A DNA stretch of 64,000 nucleotides from Azadirachta indica. Lineage: Eukaryota; Streptophyta; Magnoliopsida; Sapindales; Meliaceae. A program made the translations under genes and the position numbers. The first letter of the stretch is position 1, and each line of letters opens with the position of its first letter. This document shows, in pieces, positions 41,101-52,022 of this stretch. The notes beneath the pieces are model-generated. The model did not search any database. It was not told the origin of the DNA and was given only the letters and a program-made list of their open reading frames with translations. Location: assembly GCA_022749755.1 (NCBI GenBank), contig CM040446.1:10874367-10938366 (forward strand). Direction: 5' to 3'.

Positions 41101-41447
41101 AGGCTTCCATTCATCTTTTCGCTCGAGGATAGGTTACCATTGCAGTTTTGGTCGTCTCTTTCATGTCGAGCTTCTTGAAAATCTAAATTCTTGTCAATAC
41201 CATATTCCAACTCTCCACCAATAACAAGAGATGATGTATATTGAACTGCTAAGCTGTCCATTATGTGGTTTGCCCTTATAATACTTCCAGGTGAATTCTT
41301 TCGATCATCTTCATATACTTCCAATGAATTGGTAAGTACCCGATTTTGCTGAACAGGTTCATAATAGTCCCAAGATGATCTTTCTTTTGCATTCGCATCT
41401 GACCATGATGAAGAAGAGAAACATCGATCTATATACTCATCCATCAT
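38192..41447 (-). CDS. bHLH transcription factor, subgroup XI (UNE12/LRL-like), 7 coding exons, 526 aa
   Basis: Coding exons on the minus strand are 41447-40713, 40491-40399, 40258-40157, 40001-39936, 39451-39386, 39203-39135 and 38641-38192. All are multiples of three with GT-AG introns, and they join to 526 codons plus stop. The bHLH region (residues about 291-362) is spread over exons 3-6: [20 protein letters not shown], then a basic/helix 1 segment, a loop with [13 protein letters not shown], and helix 2 [11 protein letters not shown] then VLSMSRLG. The H-E-R pattern in the basic region predicts E-box/G-box binding. A conserved C-terminal block has [15 protein letters not shown]. These features are typical of plant subgroup XI. 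The N-terminus of about 290 residues is long for that group. Eight consecutive Ser near the C-terminus come from a trinucleotide repeat. It is nuclear and probably intact; the exact orthologue is not assigned. Confidence 0.93.
38370..38393 (-). repeat. CTG trinucleotide repeat coding for poly-Ser in the bHLH protein
   Basis: Eight CTG units on the plus strand are AGC/AGT-type Ser codons on the coding strand. They lie in a Ser/Asn/Thr-rich segment of the last exon. Such repeats often vary in length between individuals. Confidence 0.95.
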
Positions 41448-42380
41448 TAATCACTAGGAATGTGATCCTCTTTAATCCCTCCGTTTATATCAGGGACCGT
41501 GTTACTTTAGAAACTCTATCTATGTTTATCAAAGACAATACAAAATAGAGAGCCTATGAGGTGGATGCTTTTTATCTTGTGTTCTCTTTTCCTGTACCAT
41601 AAGTTTGTGATAGAGAGAGATGCAATTAGCATACGAATAAACCTTGAATACATGGACACTTGAATTCTAAATACAAAACCAGAGATACCACATTTAAGGG
41701 AACAAATTCCATTACTAATGGCTATAAACATAACTGCAAAGGTACAGAATGTAAAGATTGAACTGCTACATGATTACAATTTGAAAAAAAAAAAGGAAAT
41801 TGGTGTTTCTGATTAAGCATTTCAAAGAGAAAATTCCAAGAGAAAGAAAAGAAAACTATATTAATGCATAAGATTCAGTCATTGGCCATTCTTGCTATAG
41901 ATTACCTGTGATTATAAAGGAAAGGAAAACAAAAAAGAGAAACAGAAACATATTAAAAGTACAAAGTACAATACATACAGTATTGAACCCAGCATCAACC
42001 ATCTAAAATCCCAAAAAAATTAAAAGAACAATTTACAAAATTTTTTTTTTTAAAAAGACATCTTGAAACAAATCCTACTCACTGAGAGGAAAAAGCAAAA
42101 GAACTTGAGGCAACATAAGCCAAAAGAGTTTCAAATAACCTTCTGAAACCCAAATTCATCAAAGCTTTTCTTTTTCTTTTTTGTTTTTTCCTGCTCAAAC
42201 ATGTATGATCAAGGCAAATGACAACTTTGATAGAAAGAATCAAGAAACCTCCACAACTTTGGTGATCTTCACTTGATTAACTTTTTAAAATAACATTTCA
42301 TGTACCTACTTGATGAATATACTTAACAACACATGCAAAGTTTGATAAATATATAAAAAAAAAAAAAGAAGAAGAAGAAA

Positions 42381-42500
42381 CTTACAGAGAGAGAGCCAGG
42401 AGAGTGTAGTTACAGTTGAAGAGCAAGTAGTAAGCAAGCAAAAGCAGCTTTTTTTTTTTTTTTTCTCTTCCGAGCATCTCAGAAAAGGACTTGAGCTTTT
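42381..42500 (-). other. Probable 5' untranslated first exon of the bHLH gene
   Basis: A strong splice donor (CTCTCT then GTAAGTTT on the minus strand) lies at 42385, about 940 bases upstream of the ATG, preceded by a CT-rich leader with a T/A homopolymer near 42450. A 5' UTR intron from 42385 to somewhere above 41447 is likely. I could not fix its acceptor. Confidence 0.45.
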
Positions 42501-44112
42501 GATGAGAAACCGCTTTTGTTTATTTATTTATTTTTTCAAAGCAAAAGCCAAATTTGGACCTATTACTAAATTGTTTTTCAATGTTATTTTAGTAATTTAA
42601 CATAAAGTTTTGATTGCGTGTCAAAAAGTGATTGGGCCACGTCAGCAGCAAAAATTCTAATCTTTCCGTTCCGTTTGATTACCTACGCTCTGTTTCAGTT
42701 TCAGTTAGGCTAAACGTTACAATCTCCTTTAACAATTTTCCTGCCCTCAATACTGTAATAGGAGAGAGAGCCATTATGCTGATTCCTGGTTTCCCCAAAT
42801 GCCCTTTACATGCAGTCAACTAACTGGTTTATATAGCATCTAAGTGCGAGCATTTTAGTAATATTGTTTCAGGAGTCATTATCGTCCCGTATAAAGCGGA
42901 GAGGTTTCTGTTTAGAGCTTCTGTTGTGTTCTGTTCTACCATATAGTCAATGACGAAAACAACCTTTCCTCTCCTTTCTTTGTACTTCGTTTCGTATTCA
43001 CTTAAAAATCTAATTAATATATATACCATTATAGTTTCTATATTAATAATGAAGTAAAAGTTATAATACCTTCAAAAATTAACAGATAACCCTAAAGTTT
43101 AGAGATCGATAGATGTCCTCAATTTTCACAAAATAGAAAAATACCATTTGACTTTGTTATTTTACTAAAGTTTAGAAATAACGATGTAATAATGTAATAT
43201 GTCAATATAAAAATCTCAATTACAAAGCAAATGTATTTAATGTTATAAATAGAGGCGGTAAATAAATAAATCGAACCAACCCGACACAAAGTCGATATAG
43301 TATGTAAACTCATGTGAGTTGATACGGCACATAAGCTTGAATTGAACTCACTTTTTAGACAATAAAAGTCTTGAACTAGCACATAAATAGACACAAAATC
43401 ACGAATAATTAATAAGTTATATCAAAATTAAATTTAATGACATTTAATAATTTTAATCAATTAAATTTTTTTTTAAAATATTTATTAATTTAAAGAACCA
43501 AAAAGCTCAGCGTAACACACGTAACGGATTATAACTCAGTTTTAGTAATTTTAGTCCAGACCATGATACAATGATGAAGGCAAAGTAATAAAACAAAGGG
43601 AACTTGGGGAAGGGACTAAATTGTTAAACTTGAGAAATGGATGTCTCAACTGTTGTTTCAACAAAGTTTAGGGACGAAAATGGAGTTATACTATCCCATC
43701 TTCATAGTCAAAACTAGAAAGCATTTTGAGTTACAACTCATTCCACCAATGATTAAGGTTAGCTTTCTCCTGAGGGCAAATAAAGAAGCATCTTCTTTTG
43801 TAAGCAGAAGTAGAATTGTGTGCCTTCTCTAAATTATAGCTGGCGGAATATGACAAGAAAGAGCATATATAATCAAAAAGCTTATTACTGTAAATGTCAC
43901 TGTCTTATGTAACAGCTGACTTGGAATTGATACTCAATACATCTTGCTCGTTTTTAGCACCACTAATTCCAAGTCATTCTACAGTAGACTAGCTGCATTG
44001 ATTAACTTAGCAAATGAGTTTCATTAAAGAGATTTGGAGATCCAAGTTTGGCAGTGAGGAAAGGAAAAAATGGAGCATGTAATCCGAAGCACAAAAGGTT
44101 ATCTGCATAACA
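42501..44112. other. Spacer between the bHLH and RBR genes
   Basis: It should hold the bHLH promoter (right of about 42500) and the 3' untranslated region of the RBR gene (left of 44112). No further coding exon is recognisable. Confidence 0.5.
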
Positions 44113-46849
44113 TTAATGCTTACAGGAAGCGCAATAATGGTATCGATTCGAGTTATCTGATGGAGCTCCACAGTTGTAACAGAATGCAGTTCCACACCTG
44201 TGGTAAAATGACAAAAGAAGTGAGATTGGAAAAAACCCAGCTGAATTTGGTTTAAAGTAATCATACAATCAGTCAACTTACCAAGTGCAAAGATGAACAC
44301 TTCCCAAAGGTTCTTAATTATATAGAAAGTTTACTTACATAGTAGTTTTGAATTTATTCAAGAGAAGGATAACAAGGTAATATAAACCTTTAAGTGAATG
44401 GTCACAACTTGGCAAGAAAACCTATTTTTCAATAGTTTTATGAGGTAAAAGAGAAAACCATCAAGCACAACTCATTATCAACTAGGCTTTGTTTGTGCAA
44501 CTGATAATTGTCCCTCTTAATAGAAGGGAATACTAATACTTGTAGGTTGAACATCAAGGCAGAGACTAGGCTGTAATCACACAAGTTTTCTGAGGCAAAA
44601 GAAATGCACACTAAGTGTTGTCCTTTATTAAGAACAGAGCGCTCGGTAATCATTATATGATAACCATGGAACGGAAATTAGTTGAGATATTTTTGCATCA
44701 TCATTGAAGTACTAGAAACTATGCTTTTGAATATTATTCCAAACATGCTAGCCAATGATAATGTGAGAAAATCTGACAACCAGAGTTTACTGCAAACAAC
44801 TAATGTAAACCTATAAACTACATAAACTGCAAACAATCTCATTTGCTGCCAATAATCCGGGAGAAAATTCAAGGAAGTGCAAGTTTCACAATGGCCTTCT
44901 CCCTGTTCACAGAGAGAGGATGAGCTTAAGTCATTCGCAAAACTAGTTAATATGTCAACTATAATATCCATCTTTAAACTAAGTCCTGCTCTCTGCTTCT
45001 TGCAACGTAAATGAAAGTACCATGTGTTAAGCTGTCTCTATCACTAGTCATATCCATTTCGCAAGTCCCCTAGGAGATAAAGAACCATTTGTTTCAAGAT
45101 TATGAATACATCCCGGACTTTATTTTTACTTCAAAAGTTGACCACACTGAAGAACTGGAAAAATCCGAAAACCCATCATTCCACATTTCAGGCAGGAATG
45201 GCACTTTTATTCATAGATGGCTTACTACTAAGAATCTCATCCTCTTTAAGAATCCTCATTTAGACAGATTTCATGTTATTTTAATGTAGGCAGTATTGCA
45301 ACTAGCAGAGGCAGTAATTTGACAAAATGTTGGACCAAAATTGGGTAGTGACTAATCCTGATGCTGAATTCGCATATTGTTAATCAAGAAGCAAAAGCAT
45401 CATCATTAAGGGTAGAAATTAAAAGGTAGAAATTAAAGAGCATTTTAAGAGCAATACCTGGCAAGCAATTCAAGCGAACTTGTGTGAATTATGTTAAAAG
45501 TTTAGAAGCAAAGCAACACTATCAAAATGCCTAAAAGTCATTTACAACAATACAGATACAAAAATATATCAAGTATACTATATGCTTAACAAAAACCACT
45601 GAAGTAATAAAACATAAATCTCACCTGCATTTCATATACAAGCAGCCATCTTTCTTCTCAACATAGTACCTACAATTAGGGCACCTCTTCCAGTTCTTCT
45701 TTTGTGCTACCTTCATCAATAGTATGTCTTCTCTCTCTCTCTCATCCTTATTCAACTTCTGAAAATCCACACATTCAATCCCAGAATGCCAAGGAACATT
45801 ACACTGAGCGCAAAACAATCTCCGACAATTAGGGCACTCGGATTCCCTTATAAATTCTTCTCCATCATTAATCAACAGTGCAGAGCAATCTTTGAATGGA
45901 CAATAAAACTTCTGTGCCCCAAGAATTGTAGCCTCACATAAAGCAGCACCCCATCTATCAAACACATCCTGAGGGAGTATATCACGGCAATACTCAGGCT
46001 CTAACAAGCCTCCACAATCTACAACCGGGCAAAGAATAGATGTAATGTTTTCATGCAACTTTGAGGCCACATACTTGACCATGCAGTCCTTACAATATGC
46101 ATGAGAGCAACCTTTAATGCTAAATGAATCATTTCCATTCTTTGGTTCAGCACAGATCTCGCAAATAAAAGGGTCAGACGCTTCTTTGTAGTCTTGAAAT
46201 TGACATGTTCCAGCCTTAGAAGTGTTTGCATATGATCTATCCAAATTTTTACTCATTATGCGTTGTTGCAGTTGGATTGTATGTTGCTGCAGTTGGATGA
46301 AGGATGCTTCAAAGGTAGCAAATTTATTACTCACGGATGATACAGTCTCCTCAACTGATTTAAGCTTCTTCTTTATTACCATAATATCACCCTCGCACTT
46401 ATTCAGCTGTTGATTATTCTGTAACATTTTACCCTCATTTGCTGCCTTATCCCGACATTTCACTTTAGGAACCTGCAAATAAGATGCTCAATGTGCAAAT
46501 ACAACAAACTTTATCTACATTGTAAAATTAAATTGCTCTACTTCCTAATCACCTACTTCATGAACTCTTTTATCAAATTCAAAACATAAAATGCATTAAC
46601 TCGCCTTAATATCCACCTTAGTTGCATGATTAGTCTTCTTAACACGTTGAGCCTCACTCCTGCCCATAAATATTGATACAACATTTAAACTGACAATAAT
46701 CTTCGAAGTAAAGGATCTTACAAACTGTCTAACCTAGCATGATCAGCAACTTTTCGGGCGTCCCCGTCGCTAGATTTTCTTTTGGTTCGTATGCCATCAG
46801 TAACATTGGTAGCAGCCCTCTTGCCCTTGGCCTTGACACTCGAAGACAT
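44113..46849 (-). CDS. RBR-type E3 ubiquitin ligase (RING1-IBR-RING2), 4 exons, 367 aa
   Basis: Exons on the minus strand are 46849-46734, 46659-46605, 46472-45625 and 44197-44113, joining in frame to 367 codons plus stop. The start is MSSSVKAKGKRA, a Lys/Arg-rich, probably nuclear-localising N-terminus. Residues about 85-130 look like a coiled coil. RING1 starts at CEIC (about 161-164) and includes CSHAYCKDC. An IBR follows (about 245-285), with CPFKDC, CPNC and CAQC. RING2 begins CPNC (about 321-324); the Cys in KKDGC (about 334) is at the catalytic position that takes ubiquitin from E2 in this family (as in Parkin and HHARI). RING2 is completed by the last exon (CGTAFCYNCG), showing the splice is real. 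Intron 2 appears to be GC-AG. It belongs to the RNF144/ARI-like RBR ligases of plants; substrate unknown. Confidence 0.92.
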
Positions 46850-47633
46850 GTTGTTATTCTGCATCAACAGTATGTGGGTAGAGAAAATATACCAAATTAA
46901 CTGAAAAAATCAACAACCAAACAACAATCCAAACTGTACACAAATCAATACAACTAGGGTTCACATAAACAATAAAATAGTTATACTATAACATGGAAAT
47001 TGCAGCACATGCAAATACAAAACACTAACCTAATCAAAGGGAAAGGAAAACACAAGTGTTTGATGAGAAAACTGAAAAGAAAAACCTCTCTTTTATAAAG
47101 GAGCTTTTGAAATTGATTGGAAATCCAGAGTTGAAGGGTTTTATGACTGTTTTGGGCAAATTTGGAATTATATACAAATTAAGAATCATGGTACAATATA
47201 GTACTCCAACATAATTTATAGATTATAATTACATCGCATTTTAAATAATTTAACTATTCAAATATAGCGATTATATTTGAATACTTTGCAGTCTATCTAT
47301 AAATTAATGTGATAATGTTAATCTTTTATTTTTTTTATAAATAAAAAATAAATTATATAAGATATGTGATAATTATTAATAATGGATGATATAATTAATT
47401 AAAAAATAAATATTTAAGTAAATTACCATTTTCTTCTATTTGAAAAAAAAAAAAAAAACCTCCTCCTTCAAGCGTACGGTTTTTGACACTTATATTTGCA
47501 CTCTATTAGAGAATCTCTTATAAATTAAACCCACAAGGAAAGTATCTACTGATTTCTTCTTTTTTAAGTGTACATTTATTTTGTATTTTAGTAGTTTGAA
47601 TATAATTTATTTTCTGCAATTCAAATATTTCAA
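46850..47633. other. RBR gene leader/promoter and AT-rich spacer
   Basis: The sequence just right of the RBR start is leader-like to about 47100. Beyond that is AT-rich with a poly-A run near 47445. No coding feature is seen. Confidence 0.5.
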
Positions 47634-48514
47634 GAGTGTGTTTAGTGGGAGGAATGGAGAGCCGAAAAGAAAAAGAAAAAATCCTTGAAGAAATTCTTAT
47701 TCATTTGTTTAGTTTGTTTAGTGTGACGAATGGTGACTTCTATTGTATCCCTCTTTATATATTTCATTCTAATTTATTTTAAATAATTTAACTTAAATTT
47801 AACCAATCATATTTAATAAGTTATCATATTATTTTAATTATTTATAAAATTAAATTAATATTATAAATATTAAAATTTTATTATTTTTTTTAGTTTTTAA
47901 ATTTAACATTTTTTTATTACCAGTGTATTTTTTTTTTTTACAAATTCAGTATAATCTTATTTATAAGTATATTTAATATATTATTTTTATAATAATTTTT
48001 ATTATACATAAAATATATTTTTTTTTCATATATTTGATATCTATATTAATTTGTTAATTTATAATTTATTTTATATTTCATAATTTATTAGTTATATAAC
48101 TAATTATATATATTTGATGATTGTAATTTTTAATAAAAAAAATTACTGCCAAATAAAAACAAGAAAAGAAAATAATCATGATAATGGATTTAAATGGTCA
48201 AATTCTTCATTCACTTATTGTAGCATAAATTTAGTTTATAATAAACAAGTAAATCATCTAGTGAATTATAATTAATTTTATGGTTAAATTAAGATTTGTT
48301 GTTATTTATAATATTTGTAAATATGTTTTTTATTTTCAATATTCATCTTCATTATTTTTTATTTTTAATTATATTTTTAATTTTTAATTTATAAACAATA
48401 AAATAGTAGATAATTAAAATTTGTATTAAAAAATATAATTAATTTTTAAATGGAAGCTATGGTTGTTTCAAGAGAAATATAATGAATTCCTTTCCTGAGC
48501 AATTCATTCTTTCA

Positions 48515-49200
48515 AGAACACAATCAAGACCCACACGTGAACCATCATAATAAACTATATAACCTACATTATGCTTTGGAATAATTAAAACAAGGAATGA
48601 GGTTAAACGATGTCTCAACTCCATAAAAGCTTGTTTGCATTCCTTACTCCACTTAAATTTCACCCATTTTCTAGTCAATTGAGTTAAAGGTGTTGCTATT
48701 CGAGAGCAGTCTTTTATAAATCTATAATAATATCCTGTTAAACCTAAAAAATTTCTAATATTAGTCACATTCTTTGGTTCACACCAATTAAGTATTGCCT
48801 CTACTCTAGCAGGATGTACAGAAATACCTTTTTCAGACACCATATGTCCAAGAAATTTCACTTCAATCATCTAAAACTCACATTTACTTCATTTCACATA
48901 TAACTAATTCTCTCTAAGTACTTGCAAAATAATATGCAAGTGTTGTTCATGATCTTCCTAAGACTTGGAGTATATTAAAATATCATCTACAAACACCACT
49001 ACAAACTTATCAAAATAAGGATAAAAAATCTTATGCATTAAATCTATAAATGCTGCCGGAATATTTGTTAACTTAAATGGCATCACTACAAACTCAAAAT
49101 GGCCATACCTCGTACAAAAAGTAATCTTTGGGATGTCCTCATCTCTAACCCTTAATTGGTAGTAACCAAATCGAAGATTAATCTTAAAGTCAGGCATTAT
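48515..49200 (-). pseudogene. RT-RNase H fragment of gypsy remnant C
   Basis: The RT palm reads [15 protein letters not shown], then VVMPFKLTN and [15 protein letters not shown] (FVDD catalytic motif kept). After a stop, the connection domain reads VKFLGHMVSEKGISV and FLGLTGYYYRFIKDCS, and RNase H starts YIVYYDGSRVGLDCVL. The first RNase H Asp is present. The reading frame ends soon after in sequence with no gypsy similarity. It is a broken fragment. Confidence 0.85.
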
Positions 49201-50478
49201 TTCGAGTGACCATTGCTCCAACATACTTTACGGGTATTATTCTGATAAACCATTACCCTAATCATCAGTTCATGAAAATCATTCATTTCTAAAAGACACA
49301 ACATGTTAATTAATACACTTTTCTTCCTGTTTTTATAAAAATAACATTCATATAAAATTATGATTCAACTCAATTAAAAAAATAATTAATTTAATCAACA
49401 TGTGATAATTCAAAATTTTCATAAATTCTCATTTAACCTTAAAATCAAACATAATACCAAATTTCATAAAGATTCATGTAATCCTTGCACCAAATTTAAT
49501 ATGAAATTTCGTATGTACATATTTAATCCTTAAATCAAATATAGCACCAAAACATTCTTAAAAATTTAGTTAAGCCTTAAATCAAATAAATACCAGCTTT
49601 TCACAAAAATTCAATAAAAACTTTATTAACTTAAAATGAAATATCCTACTTTTCAATTTTCAAACTATAAATCAACTCAAAAGCATATAAATACCTACAT
49701 TAATAATGCAACCGCAACTTTTATACTCCCGTTGACTTTTTTTGTCTTTTTAAGAACACTTTTTAATATCAATTTAGTAATAACAGTTATTAACTTATAA
49801 TATAACACCTAATAATTTTCAAAGAAAATTAAACTAACCATATTAAATAATCTACTAAAAATTGAAACCAAATGCAATAAACGGTATGAAAATCTAACCG
49901 AATTCTAAAATACTTCTCCTTCCTCTTTTCCTCCCTATTCTCCCTTTCTTCTTTCTTTCTTTCTTTCCTCTTTCGGCTTGCCAATTCCTAAACTACTTCT
50001 TTGAAATTGTAAACCAAACCTAAAGCCATGCATGGCTATATATTGCCACGCATGCAAAACCTCTCCACTTGGTCATTTACAACATACAATTTTCGCCAAC
50101 ATAATAGAAATCCTTTGCCATTTGGTCAATTTTAGTCCATCGGCAATGCATTTCTCCAACTTAATTACATGTACATCATGCAACATTTACATAATCTTTT
50201 ACAATATTCTATTACAAAAACAATGCAACTTTCAATGAAACTTTAGCATTATTATATTATAAACATAATGCAGAATTTTAATTTCTTTGGCACGGCTTTA
50301 GACAATTTGAAATAGAAGGCGTATGATTTCAATTTCATCTAACTCTCTTAACTTCTCCTTTTTCATTTTTTTCACCTTGAATAAAGCCTTATTATCCAAG
50401 ACCTCTATTCTTTTAAAAAGATTACCAAATTCATCCACATATATATACTTCAATCAACACTGTAATTTGGGTATTATA
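48515..50478 (-). mobile_element. Ty3/gypsy remnant C: partial LTR joined directly to RT/RNase H
   Basis: On the minus strand, LTR-type sequence (about 49200-50478, outer end GGGTATTATA) passes straight into RT near 49197, skipping the rest of the LTR, the leader, gag and protease. RT and the start of RNase H follow, ending near 48515 where unrelated sequence begins. It is related to elements A and B. Confidence 0.8.
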
Positions 50479-50538
50479 TTTCCTATTCCTTGCCCTTGTA
50501 CCTTCGTTATTCCTTTCTATTCCTCTAACCAAACACCC

Positions 50539-50912
50539 TTAAATATATTTAGTTTCTAACTTAACATTGAAAACTTTATAATTATGTTTTAATAAAAAAT
50601 AAATAAATTTTTTTTAACATTATTTATTTATTTCGTGACACATAGTTAATATTAGTTATTTTCTGATATATATATCTATATAGTTTTTATCTTACTTTTT
50701 ATAAAGATATAGTAAATATATTTTATTCATACATAATAAAATAAAAAAACAACATATTATTTAAAATTATTCAGATTTATATATTCAAGCACTAAAATTT
50801 AGAATCTAAGTAAATTAAAAAAATAAGTATTTGAATCTACAACAAATAAAATCTTGTGACTTATGTACTATCTGGTCTAACTTTGCAACATTTAATCTTA
50901 ACTTTATCCCCT
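50539..50912. other. AT-rich spacer before the CACTA terminus
   Basis: No feature is recognisable. The three bases before the CACTA end are CCT (50910-50912), one half of the expected 3-bp target-site duplication. Confidence 0.55.
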
Positions 50913-51245
50913 CACTACTAGACTATTATACATTTAAAACTGTTATAAAACGTTTTAAAAACTCTTTTAGAACGTATTACAGACCGTTTTATTTTGACGT
51001 GTCTTAAAATATCAAAAACCATTCTCTTTTATTATGATAAGAAGGCTATTTTTAGTAGTTTTTAAATTTATAAGAAAACGGTTTTAAATAGTACTCGAAT
51101 TTATAAGAAAACACTTTATAACAGTACTTAAATTTATAAGAGGACGATATTTAACAGTTGTTAAAATTTTATAAAAAATTTACTTTTAATAATATTTAGA
51201 TATATAAGAAGACAGTTTTTAACAGTTATTAAAATTTTTAAAATT
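50913..51245. repeat. CACTA terminus and subterminal repeat array
   Basis: After CACTACTAGAC, an imperfect unit of about 35-45 bases recurs between about 51040 and 51240. Each unit has (A)TTTATAAGAAAACGGTTTT or a variant, then a TAACAGT or TAGTACT-type motif. In En/Spm, subterminal repeats are the binding sites of the TnpA protein; the same role here is inference. Confidence 0.7.
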
Positions 51246-52022
51246 ATAATTCTTAAAAATAATAATAAAAATGATTATTATAACAGCATTCAATTAAATA
51301 AAAATTAATTTATCAAAAAATATACACATATATATAGATGTATATGTGTATATATATATACATATATATATATAATATATGTAGAGGACAATAATATCAC
51401 TCAATAGTTCATACATATGTGTATCTTATTAATTATTTAAAAATATATTAAACATTGATTAAAAAAAAAGTCTAAATTAAAAGAGTCTGTATCATTACAA
51501 ATTGCAAATATAAACAGTAGCACAACAGCAGCAGATTATGAGCCAAAAATAGTAGCAAGCTGATGCTAGATATCATATACATAACTGTTTTATCCACTAA
51601 TTATTATAAAACTAAAAATAGCAGCTATAAAAGAAACAAGTATCTCCCAACAGTAGTATATATTTACAACTTTATCAATAGTTAGCTGAAACAACAATAA
51701 ACTATAGCAGAAACGGCTACAACAAAGTAACATTAGGAGAAGAAAATAGCAGAAAAATAAAAAGCATAGCTAATAACAAGAAGCAGAATCGGTAACAAGC
51801 AGTCAAGCAGTAGGGAGCTTGGTAATTAACAAGTAGCAACCTTATCTTTCGTAGTCTTTGCCATAGTTTTAAGTCAATGCACTTATTAATTAATTTATGA
51901 CTTAATAAATTGAATAAAAAGTAAATCAATAGACTTATAACCAAATATATCCATCAAAATTCGTTGGATAAAACTGAAAAATATAACTAAAACAAAAGAA
52001 TAAAAAAATAAAATTATTTTAA
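51246..52022 (-). other. 3' non-coding part of the CACTA element
   Basis: It has TA microsatellites (about 51335-51380) and a stretch rich in AGCAG/CAACAG at about 51510-51860. Similar composition recurs at 57000-57480 and 61500-61870, linking the three as parts of one element. No coding exon is seen. Confidence 0.5.

Larger units (their letters stand above)
47634..50538. repeat. Possible TIR-bounded element split by a gypsy insertion
   Basis: The left end (GAGTGTGTTTAGTGGGAGG at 47634) and the reversed right end (GGGTGTTTGGTTAGAGG, ending 50538) match over about 28 bases with mismatches. GTGTTTGGTT...GGAAT ends are common in plant MITEs. Gypsy fragment C lies between them, so a MITE may have been split by an insertion. 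No target-site duplication is clear. Confidence 0.4.
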
